27,709 bases of DNA, from positions 1 through 27,709 of the forward strand of contig JBIILZ010000047.1 of the NCBI GenBank assembly GCA_044338255.1, in the 5' to 3' direction. The notes beneath the pieces are model-generated. The model was given only the letters and a program-made list of their open reading frames with translations. It searched no databases and was not told the DNA's origin. Origin of the DNA: CAIUVD01 sp044338255 (GTDB taxonomy: Bacteria > Planctomycetota > UBA11346). The position numbers and the translations under genes were made by a program. Of the stretch, positions 8,640 through 16,471 are shown piece by piece; within the stretch, counting starts at the first letter, position 1, and the number at the start of each line of letters is the position of its first letter.

Positions 8640-9637
8640 GCGGCCTGTTGCTGGCGGGCGACATCGGCGGCACCAAGGCCAACCTGGTGCTCGTCGACCC
8701 CGCCGGCGACCCGCGCCGGCCGCTGTTCACGCAGCGCTTGGCGTCCAATGATTTTCCTTCCTTGGAAGCCCTTCTCGAGACCTTCCTGAGCGCTGCCGGG
8801 CAGCGTGCGCGTCACGTCTGCGTCGGCATTCCGGCGCCGGTGATCGACGGTCATGTGGCCCCGGTCAACATTCGCTGGCAGGCGCAAGAAGAGTCGGTCG
8901 CACGTCATGTGGGCGCGGAGAAGGTCCGCTTTCTCAACGATCTGGTGGCCACCGCCCTGGGCATCCCCGAGCTGCTCGACAGCGAGGTCGTGACCCTTCA
9001 CGCGGGGGCGCCGCGCTCGCGCGGGCCGAAGGCGGTGGTCGCTCCCGGCACCGGCCTGGGCACCGGCTTCCTGCTGCACGATGGCACGCGCTATCAGGCC
9101 TACGGTGCCGAAGGCGGGCATGCCGATTTCGCACCTCGCGGTGCGACCCAGACGCGGCTGCATGCCTTCCTGGCAAACGATGGCTCGGTCTTCGACGGCC
9201 AGATCAATGTCGAAGCGGTGTGCTCGGGCAAGGGCATCAACAATCTTTGGCGCTTCTTCGGTCACCAGGGGCTTCGCGATAGCGCCGCCATCGAGACTCA
9301 GGCTGTCGGCCTCGCCGATGCGACGCCGCTGATCATGCAGGCGGCCGAGCAACCCGAACTCAATCCGCGTTCGGCGGCGGCGGCGCAGGAATTCATCACC
9401 ATCCTCTTGCAGGAAGCCGGCAATGCGGCGGTGCGCTGGGTGGCTTCTGGCGGCGTCTATCTTGCCGGTGGCGTGCCGCCCAAGGTCCTGACCTACTTGC
9501 GGCGTCCGGCGATGATGGCGACCTATCTCTCGAATCGCCACCTCGGCCAGGTGCTGCGCGAGACCCCGCTGTACGTGGTCATGAACGACTCGGCAGCGGT
9601 CCTCGGCGCCATTGCCGGCGGACGGACGCTGTTCTGA
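8636..9637 (+). CDS. glk: Glucokinase (Glk family)
   Basis: Phosphorylates glucose with ATP to glucose 6-phosphate (EC 2.7.1.2) in the cytoplasm. It has the E. coli Glk architecture rather than the ROK type: phosphate-binding AGDIGGTKANLVLVD (residues 7-21), FLNDLVATALGI with the likely catalytic Asp near 102, APGTGLGTGFL, and YGAEGGHADFAPR. At 333 residues it is of normal length. The start ATG overlaps the secDF stop (ATGA), so translational coupling is likely; pairing a sugar kinase with the Sec operon has no obvious functional logic. A heptad repeat array begins 27 nt after its stop codon. Confidence 0.93.
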   Translation: MSGLLLAGDIGGTKANLVLVDPAGDPRRPLFTQRLASNDFPSLEALLETFLSAAGQRARHVCVGIPAPVIDGHVAPVNIRWQAQEESVARHVGAEKVRFLNDLVATALGIPELLDSEVVTLHAGAPRSRGPKAVVAPGTGLGTGFLLHDGTRYQAYGAEGGHADFAPRGATQTRLHAFLANDGSVFDGQINVEAVCSGKGINNLWRFFGHQGLRDSAAIETQAVGLADATPLIMQAAEQPELNPRSAAAAQEFITILLQEAGNAAVRWVASGGVYLAGGVPPKVLTYLRRPAMMATYLSNRHLGQVLRETPLYVVMNDSAAVLGAIAGGRTLF

Positions 9638-9664
9638 AGCTCGGGAAAATACCGCGGGACTGGT

Positions 9665-9811
9665 GGCCAGCGACCAGGAGCCAGCGGCCAGCGACCAGAG
9701 ACCAGAGACCAGAGACCAGGGACCAGGGACCAGGGACCAGGGACCAGGGACCAGGGACCAGCGACCAGTGACCAGCGACCAGCGACCAGCGACCAGTGAC
9801 CAGCGGCCACT
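9665..9811. repeat. Heptanucleotide tandem array 1 (GACCAGN, 21 units)
   Basis: Twenty-one contiguous 7-bp units with core GACCAG and a variable seventh base. The first four and the last unit are degenerate. Inside, the seventh base runs A x3, G x6, then a C/T mixture (C, T, C, C, C, T, C). The array lies in the 283-nt gap between glk and the small His-rich ORF, closer to glk. There are no spacers, so it is not a CRISPR. Reading frames cross it as Asp-Gln-Arg-Pro repeats, but none is a credible gene. Confidence 0.97.
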
Positions 9812-9920
9812 CGTGGCCTTGACTCCGAACACGCTCAGGACACGGAGATCCTGCCCGTGCCCGCGGCCATCCGTTTCCACCTCTGAAAGCTTGGTCGATG
9901 GTCAGCGTCAGCGTGTGACC

Positions 9921-10151
9921 ATGTCCAAACGCCGCGCCCGTAGCCTTTCTTGCACCTTTGCTCCCGCCCTGATCGCGCTGGTCGGTTTCGGCGGCGCGAC
10001 CTTGTCAGCTATCGAGCCCCAGGATGTGCCGGCCAAATCGGCGACGACCGCGGCGGTGGATGCGTCAGCGACCGCCGACGAGCATCAGAAGAGCCCTACG
10101 AAGAAGCATAGGCACCATCACCACCACAAAGGTCAGGCCGTTCGCAAATGA
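9921..10151 (+). CDS. Small His-rich exported protein, hypothetical (76 aa)
   Basis: Not a known family. The ATG at 9921 opens a 76-residue ORF with a plausible signal peptide: basic start SKRRAR, hydrophobic stretch FAPALIALVGFGGA, likely cleavage before IEPQD. The mature part is short and Ala/Thr/Ser-rich, ending in KKHRHHHHHKGQAVRK, a His/Lys tail that could bind metal ions or polyanions. The frame extends upstream through array 1 to 9612, but that part is repeat-derived and is excluded. It converges with the symporter gene, with stops 7 nt apart. No ribosome-binding site stands out, so I hold this as probable rather than certain. Confidence 0.5.
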   Translation: MSKRRARSLSCTFAPALIALVGFGGATLSAIEPQDVPAKSATTAAVDASATADEHQKSPTKKHRHHHHHKGQAVRK

Positions 10152-10158
10152 GCCGCCA

Positions 10159-11577
10159 TCATCGGCGTCCGAAACGGGCGCCGATGATGGTGATCACGGT
10201 CGAGACTCCCAGCGTCAACAGGTAGCTGGTGAGGAAGCGCTGACCACCGCAGCAGGTGAACGTCAGCCAGGTTTCGCCGATGACATTCTTGGGAAAGAAG
10301 ACGATGCCGGGAATCACCGCCAGGGTGAAGGCCGCCATGACCCAACGACTGCTCAGGCGGGTCGCCCAGAGACCGACGAATACCGGCATCACCGCCGCCG
10401 CGCAGACGAGATTGGCGATGAAGAACAGGTAGGTCGAATCGTTGCCGAACGAAGCCACCCATACCGCGGGCACGGCGAGCACGGCGGTGCCGATCTTCGC
10501 CAAACGCAGGGTGCCCAGGCTCGGCTTGGCGCCGAGCGCCCGGGCATCGGCCGTCAGTACCCCGACCAATCCGTTGAACAGCGCCGAGATCGTGCTCATC
10601 GCCAGGAGCAGGGCCAAGATCAGCACGGCGATGGCGGCAGCGCTGCTCTTGGTGGCGGTGATCAGAGCCACCGGCAGTGCCGAAATATTGTAGCCGGCGC
10701 CGTCTTCGACCGCGACTCCCGCCGCCCACCACCCCATCAACGCGGCGGGGATGAGGAGCAGTCCGATGGCCAGCCCGCTGACTGCGAACGAACGCCGCAC
10801 CACGCGCTCATCACGGCAGGCGAACAAGCGCGCCCAGAAACTGTTGTCGAAGAGATTCGAGGCGACGATGCCGATCATCAGCACGCCGGCATTTTCCCAG
10901 CCGACGGCGGTCCACTCGAGCTGTCCTGCGGCACGGGCCTTGGCCAAGGGTTCATCTCCGGCCGCTGACCACGCCAGCCACGTGACCACCGCCACCAGCA
11001 GCACGATCAAGCCAACCTGCAGGCGATCGACGGCGATTGCCGTACGCACGCCACCCCACGCCGCGTAGACGACGGTGCAGGCCGCCACCAGGACGGCGCC
11101 GGCGGCCAGCTGCCAGCCGATAATGAGGTTCATGGTCTGGGCGATGGTGGTGAGTTCGACCACCAGGTAGACGCCCATGTAGAACAGGCCGAGCAAGCTC
11201 ACCAGGATGCGCACGCTGCGGCCGTAGCGCTCACCAACCACATCCGAGAGCGTCGCTGCCTGCGGATGGAGCGCACGTACGCGGTTGCCGACCAGCGGAA
11301 ACAGCCACATCGGAAGGGCCTGACCCAAGCAATAGCCGAGCACGGCAGCGGCGCCGTAATAGTGCGCTATCAGCGCCGGACTGGAGATGATCCAGGTTCC
11401 GGCGAGGGTCGCTACGAGGGTCGCCATCGACAGGCCGGTACCGACCGAACCGCGGGCGGTGAGGTAGTCATCGAGCTGCTGGCCACGCGCGGTGCGCCGC
11501 GCATGCCAGGCACCGATGCCTGCGAACGTAATGCAGGTGACGAGTGCCGCCGTAATGGCGACTGATGAGCTATCCAT
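10159..11577 (-). CDS. Sodium:solute symporter (SSS family), probable thiamine or precursor transporter
   Basis: Polytopic inner-membrane protein of 472 residues and about 13 hydrophobic segments, in the family of PanF, PutP and SglT. Recognisable SSS features are an N-terminal RGSVGTGLSMATLVATLAGT segment, the substrate-region helix with WGGVRTAIAVDRLQ, and LLLAMSTISALFNG. Substrate cannot be read from the protein alone. The TPP riboswitch abutting its start codon implies uptake of thiamine, a phosphate ester, or a pyrimidine or thiazole precursor. Comparative work on THI-element genes has predicted SSS-type thiamine transporters (ThiV), and this is a candidate of that kind. ATG 11577 is fixed by the adjacent riboswitch and AGGGAAGG ribosome-binding site. 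No thiamine biosynthesis gene is in the window. Confidence 0.85.
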   Translation of the reverse strand: MDSSSVAITAALVTCITFAGIGAWHARRTARGQQLDDYLTARGSVGTGLSMATLVATLAGTWIISSPALIAHYYGAAAVLGYCLGQALPMWLFPLVGNRVRALHPQAATLSDVVGERYGRSVRILVSLLGLFYMGVYLVVELTTIAQTMNLIIGWQLAAGAVLVAACTVVYAAWGGVRTAIAVDRLQVGLIVLLVAVVTWLAWSAAGDEPLAKARAAGQLEWTAVGWENAGVLMIGIVASNLFDNSFWARLFACRDERVVRRSFAVSGLAIGLLLIPAALMGWWAAGVAVEDGAGYNISALPVALITATKSSAAAIAVLILALLLAMSTISALFNGLVGVLTADARALGAKPSLGTLRLAKIGTAVLAVPAVWVASFGNDSTYLFFIANLVCAAAVMPVFVGLWATRLSSRWVMAAFTLAVIPGIVFFPKNVIGETWLTFTCCGGQRFLTSYLLTLGVSTVITIIGARFGRR

Positions 11578-11578
11578 G

Positions 11579-11665
<87 letters not shown>

Positions 11666-11894
11666 TTGTAAGGGCGAGACGTTGTCGTTGGCTTGGGAAG
11701 GTAAATGGGAAAGAGGGGAGGAGTGGCGTTGATAGGTGGTTTAGGAGTTTGGAGTACGAAAGCTCGCAGCACGACTCCGGTGTGCCTGGTTGCTGAATGT
11801 CAGCGGACTCGTTGCTGCGTAGTCATTCACGGCAGCGGCGAATCTGCGCACGGGGAATATATTGGATTTCCAGAATGATTCCGACGAATTCAGC

Positions 11895-12118
11895 AACCAG
11901 GGACCAGAGACCAGAGACCAGAGACCAGAGACCAGAGACCAGAGACCAGAGACCAGAGACCAGAGACCAGAGACCAGAGACCAGAGACCAGCGACCAGCG
12001 ACCAGCGACCAGCGACCAGTGACCAGAGACCAGAGACCAGAGACCAGAGACCAGCGACCAGCGACCAGCGACCAGCGACCAGCGACCAGTGACCAGTGAC
12101 CAGAGACCCGCGACCAAA
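11895..12118. repeat. Heptanucleotide tandem array 2 (GACCAGN, 32 units)
   Basis: Thirty-two perfectly phased 7-bp units. The seventh base follows a higher-order order: A x12, C x4, T x1, A x4, C x5, T x2, A x1, with degenerate units at each end. It lies between the 3' end of the second AraC gene and the symporter leader, both on the minus strand, so transcripts would read it as CTGGTC repeats. The rest of the 11666-12150 gap (229 nt between riboswitch and array, 32 nt after the array) must hold the symporter promoter, but I see no convincing -35/-10 pair. The overlapping ORFs (WSLVSG or DQRPETR repeats) are artefacts of the repeat. Confidence 0.97.
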
Positions 12119-12150
12119 ATACCAGCAACCAGCGCGCGATCCCACGAGGC

Positions 12151-13011
12151 CTACGCCCTATTCACATCCTCCCCAGCCCTCGCCCTCCACTCCCTCGGCG
12201 ACATTCCATGCCCCGCCTGGAACTGCCGATTGAACGCCGATAGCGAGGCGAATCCCGACGCAAAGGCGATGTCGGCGATACTGCTGTCCGAGCCGGCGAG
12301 TTCGCGACACGCGAATTCAAGTCGGGTGCGGATCCGCCAGTCGCGATAGGCGAGACCGAAACGGGTGTGAAATGCCCGCGCAAAAGTCGAGGGCGCCATG
12401 CCCACGCGACGTGCCGCCGCCGCTTGTGGCGGCAGCCGTTCGGGGTGCGCATACGCCTCATCGACCAGCCGCGCCCAGCGATCGGCATGGCGCTCGGCGC
12501 GTTGCGGAGCGGTGAGCAGCGCGCGCCGCGGGCTGGCGCAGAGCGTCCCCAGGACCTGCAGGAATGCCGCCATGCGCAGCGGGCCCGGCGGCATGGTGAC
12601 CAGTGACAGCAGGCGCTCGCTATCCTGGCTGGGGAAGACCAAGCCCTGTTCCGCCTCGACCAGCATCGTCGCCAACGCGGTCAGTTCAGGGCTTTCCTGC
12701 CAACGCGGGCCGAGGACCTCGGGCCGGAATTGGATGACGATCGATTCCACCTTCGAGCCGCTCTGCCGTTCGCTGACCCAGGTATGCGGGAGCCGCGGTC
12801 CGAGCAGCACGAGGTCGCCTGGCGCAAACGCTTCAATGCTTGCTCCGACATGACGCCGGCCGCTGCCGCGGACGATCCAGGTGAGCTCGTATTCGGCATG
12901 CTGATGCCAAGCGAACGACCAATGAGTGGAGCGGAAACGGAAGGCCGCGAAAGATGCCTTGGCCCCGACGGGGATCAGCTCTTCAAGCGGTTGCCGACGA
13001 CGGATCTGCAT
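12151..13011 (-). CDS. AraC-family transcriptional regulator with N-terminal cupin
   Basis: Predicted one-component regulator of 286 residues. The N-terminal cupin carries HQHAEYELTWIVRGSGRRHVG and the APGDLVLLGPRLPHTW turn, typical of AraC proteins that sense small ligands. The C-terminal double helix-turn-helix includes QAAAARRVGMAPSTFARAFH and the second-motif sequence SIADIAFASGFASLSAFNRQF, ending MSPREWR. ATG 13011 is preferred; a GTG five codons upstream (13026) is possible. Neither has a clear ribosome-binding site. It lies 94 nt downstream of truA on the same strand and could be read through from it. Target genes are unknown. The heptad array lies 33 nt past its stop codon. Confidence 0.9.
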   Translation of the reverse strand: MQIRRRQPLEELIPVGAKASFAAFRFRSTHWSFAWHQHAEYELTWIVRGSGRRHVGASIEAFAPGDLVLLGPRLPHTWVSERQSGSKVESIVIQFRPEVLGPRWQESPELTALATMLVEAEQGLVFPSQDSERLLSLVTMPPGPLRMAAFLQVLGTLCASPRRALLTAPQRAERHADRWARLVDEAYAHPERLPPQAAAARRVGMAPSTFARAFHTRFGLAYRDWRIRTRLEFACRELAGSDSSIADIAFASGFASLSAFNRQFQAGHGMSPREWRARAGEDVNRA

Positions 13012-13120
13012 ATGCGAAATTAACACCGTGGGCGGCTTGCGAAATCACCGAATGCACCGTTATGGACAGCGGTCATAAGTGTGCGGACCGCTTCTGCCCC
13101 GACCACGATCCGCGCATCTC

Positions 13121-13897
13121 TCAGGGCTGCGCGCGCTCACCTTCCCAGATCGGTGGCGTCGGGTAATGGACGTGTTCAAGGCACAGGCCGTGCGCCGGAG
13201 CCTGCTGCTGGGCAGCGGGCGTGACCTCGCCGGCGAGGGCACGCTGCCATTCATTACGGCTGACCGTGCCATGAGCCACCGCGACCATGCCGCCGACCAG
13301 GCTGCGCACGAGGCGGTAGGTGAAGCGCGTGCCGCGCACCTGGGCGATGCGGTAGCGGTCGGCCTCATACCAGCGCACCGCCTGCAGCGTGGTGCGATGA
13401 TCCTCGCGATGCTCGCCGCGGCGGGCAAAAGCCTGCAGGTCGTGGGTTCCGGGAAGGATCCGCGCTGCCGCCTGTAGTCCGGCGAGGTCGATGGCGAAGG
13501 GCAGTCGCCAGCTGATGCGCGGCGCCAGGAAAGGCTCGCGCTCGCCGCCGACATCGAGGCGATATCGATAGGTCTTACCACCGGCGAGGTGCACCGCATG
13601 CCAGTCATCGGCGACGCGTGCGACGCTCCGGCAGACGACGTCACTGGGCAGTTGGCGGTTGAGCGCCCGCCGGAGTTCGCCGGCCACCCAGGTGCGGACG
13701 CAGTCGACGTGCGCGACCTGGCCACGGGCATGCACGCCGGCATCGGTGCGGCTGGCGCCGAGTGCCGCTGCCTGCGGCTCGCCGAGGCGCACGAAGGCCG
13801 CGTCGAGCTCGCCCGCCACCGAGCGGGCATCGGCCTGGCGCCACCAGCCGCCGAAGGCGCTGCCATCATAAGCCAGCAACAGGGCGTAGCGCGGCAT
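13121..13897 (-). CDS. truA: tRNA pseudouridine(38-40) synthase TruA
   Basis: Converts uridines 38, 39 and 40 of the tRNA anticodon arm to pseudouridine (EC 5.4.99.12). The catalytic Asp52 is in the family signature GASRTDAGVHA, preceded by the N-terminal LLAYDGSAFGGW element. The C-terminal half has KTYRYRLD and the RFTYRLVRSLVGGMVAVAHG region, which corresponds to the MVRxxVG motif. At 258 residues it is of normal length. ATG 13897 lies 8 nt after the stop of the upstream histidine kinase gene, so the two are probably co-transcribed. Confidence 0.95.
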   Translation of the reverse strand: MPRYALLLAYDGSAFGGWWRQADARSVAGELDAAFVRLGEPQAAALGASRTDAGVHARGQVAHVDCVRTWVAGELRRALNRQLPSDVVCRSVARVADDWHAVHLAGGKTYRYRLDVGGEREPFLAPRISWRLPFAIDLAGLQAAARILPGTHDLQAFARRGEHREDHRTTLQAVRWYEADRYRIAQVRGTRFTYRLVRSLVGGMVAVAHGTVSRNEWQRALAGEVTPAAQQQAPAHGLCLEHVHYPTPPIWEGERAQP

Positions 13898-13905
13898 GCG
13901 TGACG

Positions 13906-15105
13906 TCAGCTGCCGGCGAGGGTGACGCGGAAGCGCGCCCCGCCGAGCGGCGATTCCTCGACGTGGATGCTGCCGCCATGGAGCTGGGCGATGGTTCCGG
14001 AAATGGCCAGGCCCAGGCCCGTGCCTTGTTCGCGCGAAGTGTGGAAGGGGGTGAAGATCTTCACGCGTTCGGCCTCGGCCACGCCCGGGCCGTCATCGTC
14101 GATGACGAAGGCCACGCCGTCGATGAGACGCTCGACGCCGATCTGCACTTGTCCACCGACGGGCTCGCGCTCGCTCACCGCATGCACGGCGTTCTGCAGC
14201 AGATTGATCAACACCTGCTTGACCTGCATGCCATCGATGGCGACCTCACCATCGCCCCAGGTCTCGTGGACCGCGAAGGTCACGCCCTGCGGCTCTTCGG
14301 CGCGTACCAGGTCGAGGCAGCTGTTGGCCAGCTGTAGAGGATCGATCGGATTGCGCATGATGCGCCTGGTGCGGGTGAATTCGAGCAGGCCGCTGACGGT
14401 GCGATCGAGATCGCGCACGCCGTCGACGACCAGCTGAGCATAGCGCGCTTCCTTCGAGCCCGGTTCGAGATCGCGTGCCAACAGGCTGGCAAAGCCGGCG
14501 ATGCCATTCAGCGGATTGCGGATCTCGTGGGCCACGCCGGCGGCCATCTCGCCGAGTCGCGCAAGGCGATCGACACGCTCGGCCTGAGCCTGCAGGGCAT
14601 GGAGCATGGTCACGTCATCGAGGACCTCGACCGCTCCGAGCAGGGCGCCATCCGGCGAGCGCAGCGGCGAGGCGCGGACGCGCAGCAGCACCTGCTGGCC
14701 ATCGCGGCCGCGCACGGTGCGTTCGATGGGACCGACGGCGACGCCGGTGGCCAGGACCAGCGCCGCCGGGCCATTGGGAAAGTGGTCGGTGTAGATGCTA
14801 TCGATGAGGTCCGGCAGCTCGCCATGCAGGGCGTGACAAGCGGCCTCATTGCAGGTGGTCACCGCCCCCTGCGGATCCACCGCCAGGACGCCCGAGGCGA
14901 TCGAGCCCATGACCAGGTTCAACCAGGCGGTTAAGCGATCGAGTTCATCGAGCTTGTCGGTGAGCCGCGCATTGGTGGCGACGAGTTCGGCCTGCTTGGC
15001 GGTGAGGACGCCTTCGAGGCGATGCACCTGCGAGGCCAGGGCGCCGGTGGTTTCGTCGAAAAGACGAATCGCCGAGGCGAAATCGAAAGGCATGTTCTCG
15101 GCCAT
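13906..15105 (-). CDS. Cytoplasmic PAS-domain sensor histidine kinase (NtrB/FlrB-like)
   Basis: Autophosphorylating sensor kinase of 399 residues without membrane segments, so it senses a cytoplasmic cue. Order of parts: a helical coiled-coil segment (about 20-60), a PAS domain (about 62-170), then a HisKA dimerisation domain with the phospho-acceptor His193 in GVAHEIRNPLNG. An HATPase_c domain follows, with N box NLLQNAVHA (Asn305), G1 DDDGPGV, F box FTPFHTS and G2 GTGLGLAI. The layout matches NtrB- and FlrB-type kinases that act on sigma-54 activators, but no response regulator is in the window. Start ATG 15105 is taken; ATG four codons later is possible. Its promoter region abuts or includes the MITE at 15118-15281. 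Confidence 0.92.
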   Translation of the reverse strand: MAENMPFDFASAIRLFDETTGALASQVHRLEGVLTAKQAELVATNARLTDKLDELDRLTAWLNLVMGSIASGVLAVDPQGAVTTCNEAACHALHGELPDLIDSIYTDHFPNGPAALVLATGVAVGPIERTVRGRDGQQVLLRVRASPLRSPDGALLGAVEVLDDVTMLHALQAQAERVDRLARLGEMAAGVAHEIRNPLNGIAGFASLLARDLEPGSKEARYAQLVVDGVRDLDRTVSGLLEFTRTRRIMRNPIDPLQLANSCLDLVRAEEPQGVTFAVHETWGDGEVAIDGMQVKQVLINLLQNAVHAVSEREPVGGQVQIGVERLIDGVAFVIDDDGPGVAEAERVKIFTPFHTSREQGTGLGLAISGTIAQLHGGSIHVEESPLGGARFRVTLAGS

Positions 15106-15117
15106 GGCGACACGTTA

Positions 15118-15281
15118 GGAGTCTGTCGGAGATAGGCCAGCAAGGCTGACTCGGTCTCGCTGGGCATCTCCGGCGTTGTCGGAATGCGCCAAATAGCGCT
15201 GCTATTTGGCGCATTCCTCCGCCTTGGATCTGTCCAGCGATACACTTCGCCATCCTCGTCGGCCTATCTCCGACAGACCCC
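15118..15281. mobile_element. 164-bp palindromic MITE-like element with TA flanks
   Basis: The element starts GGAGTCTGTCGGAGATAGGC and ends with its near-perfect inverse (21-bp terminal repeats, one mismatch). Both ends are bordered by TA (15116-15117 and 15282-15283), the target duplication made by IS630/Tc1-mariner transposases. The centre is a perfect 16-bp inverted repeat around a 3-nt loop (GAATGCGCCAAATAGC and its complement, about 15182-15216). Between terminal and central repeats the two arms still match partially, so the whole element can fold into one long hairpin. It has no transposase and must depend on one elsewhere. It sits 12 nt upstream of the histidine kinase start. Confidence 0.85.
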
Positions 15282-15361
15282 TAGCGCTTGGCGCAGAGCG
15301 CGAGTCCGACCATCAGCCTCGAGTCTGGTCCCGCGCTTGCGATGGCGCTCCTGGGCCGACC

Positions 15362-15877
15362 ATGCCCCGTTCTATGGAATGGGACGGCAAAGTCGCGAAT
15401 GCTCGTTTTACCTGCAGCATCAGTGCCCGCGCCCTGGCGGCGGGGGAAGTGTTCTTTTCCGGGCTGGTACTCGAAGGCACGGCTTTCGTCCGTCGCGACT
15501 TCGCCAGCGAGGCCTGGGCAGTGCAGGATCCGGCGAGCTTCCTGAGCTGGTGGCGTCAGCGTGTGCCGGTGCCCGACCCCAAACGTCGGCAGGTGCGCCT
15601 GGACAAGGATCTGCTGCTGAAGCTGTTCACCGATCTGCGCGGCGCCCGCGACCGGCCGGCGCAATGCCTGTGCTATGTCATCGCCTTGTGCCTGGTACGC
15701 GCCAAGGCCTTCGCCCTCGCGGCGGTGGCCGAGGAGCAGGGCGAGGCCTGGCTGCAGCTCGATCACAAGGCCGATGGCGTGCGCCTGCGCCTGCGCGATC
15801 CGCGCATGACCGTCAGCGAACAGGAACAGGTCCAGCAATCCTTGCTGAACATCATCGGCATGGGCGATCCGCTCTAA
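15362..15877 (+). CDS. Conserved hypothetical protein of a planctomycete type (171 aa)
   Basis: Function unknown. The opening pattern (FTCSISARALAAGEVFFSGL, then FVRRDFASEAW and FLSWWRQRVP) resembles a small protein family I recall from planctomycetes. Members of that family start with Cys-containing turns, followed by a helical segment like DKDLLLKLFTDLRG and YVIALCLVRAKAF. Only some of the cysteines usual in the first part are kept here. There is no signal peptide or membrane segment. The ORF stays open upstream into the MITE, so the start is taken at ATG 15362; ATG 15374 is the alternative, and neither has a good ribosome-binding site. Its stop codon touches a solo sequence resembling a MITE end. 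The family assignment is from memory. Confidence 0.7.
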   Translation: MPRSMEWDGKVANARFTCSISARALAAGEVFFSGLVLEGTAFVRRDFASEAWAVQDPASFLSWWRQRVPVPDPKRRQVRLDKDLLLKLFTDLRGARDRPAQCLCYVIALCLVRAKAFALAAVAEEQGEAWLQLDHKADGVRLRLRDPRMTVSEQEQVQQSLLNIIGMGDPL

Positions 15878-15890
15878 TCTGTCGGAGGTA
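15878..15890. repeat. Solo sequence resembling the MITE terminal repeat
   Basis: TCTGTCGGAGGTA follows directly on the stop codon of the hypothetical gene and differs from the MITE end (TCTGTCGGAGATA) at one base. It is preceded by TA, here part of the TAA stop. No matching second end is visible nearby. It could be the remnant of another copy or a chance match. Confidence 0.4.
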
Positions 15891-15924
15891 AAGACCGACC
15901 TTGGCATTTTTCGCCATTGCGTTG

Positions 15925-15943
15925 AATAGTCATTCTCATTGCC
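15925..15943 (+). promoter_or_regulatory. Possible Fur-type box upstream of the Dps-like gene
   Basis: AATAGTCATTCTCATTGCC matches the 19-bp Fur consensus at 12 positions by hand alignment and lies 41 nt before the dps-like start codon. Dps genes are often controlled by Fur or PerR. A TTGGCA at 15901-15906 could be a -35 element, but the -10 candidate TTGAAT (15922-15927) is poor and the spacing short. This is a suggestion only. Confidence 0.3.
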
Positions 15944-15984
15944 CCTTCCTGCCAATGATCGCCAACCCAGCCCGCGGAGTTCCC

Positions 15985-16428
15985 ATGAGCAAGACTACCA
16001 ACGCCCTCATCAACCACCTCGAACAGTTGGTGACCGACACCTACGCCCTGGCGGTCAAGACCCACGCGGCTCATTGGAACCTCACCGGCGCGCAGTTTTT
16101 CGCGCTGCATGAGGCCTTTGCCCTGCAGTACGCCGCACTGTTTGTCGCCGCCGATGACCTTGCCGAGCGTCTGCGCGCCCTCGGCAGCAAGGCCCCGCTC
16201 GGTCTGCTGGCCCTGGCCAAGAAGACCTCGCTGGCGGATCTCGTCAGCAGCGATGGCCTGGCTTTGGCCAAGGCCCTGCACGCCGACCATGCCAGCTTGA
16301 GCAAGGCGCTCACCAAGGGCGTGGCGCTGGCCCAGGCGGCAACCGACGAGGCCACCGCCGATCTGTTCATCGGGCGCATCGCTGAACACGACAAGACCGC
16401 GTGGATGCTCAAGGCGACGATCTCCTGA
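15985..16428 (+). CDS. Dps-like DNA-protection/mini-ferritin protein
   Basis: Member of the Dps family, whose dodecameric shells oxidise and store iron and protect DNA from oxidative damage. It is a four-helix-bundle protein of 147 residues with the motif THAAHWNLTGAQFFALHEAF, then AADDLAERLRALG. Mapping to E. coli Dps ferroxidase ligands gives His30 (H51), His42 (H63), Asp57 (D78) and Glu61 (E82), but Ala46 replaces the ligand Asp67. There is no Lys-rich N-terminal tail like that used by E. coli Dps to bind DNA. The start is fixed by GGAG at 15975-15978, 6 nt before ATG 15985. It stands alone between the hypothetical gene and rlmK. Confidence 0.9.
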   Translation: MSKTTNALINHLEQLVTDTYALAVKTHAAHWNLTGAQFFALHEAFALQYAALFVAADDLAERLRALGSKAPLGLLALAKKTSLADLVSSDGLALAKALHADHASLSKALTKGVALAQAATDEATADLFIGRIAEHDKTAWMLKATIS

Positions 16429-16471
16429 TCGCGCTGTAAGTAGGCTGCTCAAATTCCTCCTTGGTGCCGGC

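Noticed and set aside
9665..9811. Heptad array as a CRISPR
   Set aside because: The units are contiguous 7-mers without spacers, and no cas genes are nearby.
11741..12145. ORFs on both strands through the heptad arrays (WSLVSG and DQRPETR repeat proteins)
   Set aside because: A 7-bp unit without stop codons is open in all frames. There are no ribosome-binding sites or conserved flanks, so the repeats are not evidence of protein.
15184..15361. Longer N terminus for the hypothetical gene, reading into the MITE
   Set aside because: The extra residues come from the palindromic element, and similar peptides occur on both strands of it. Family-like sequence begins only near 15374.
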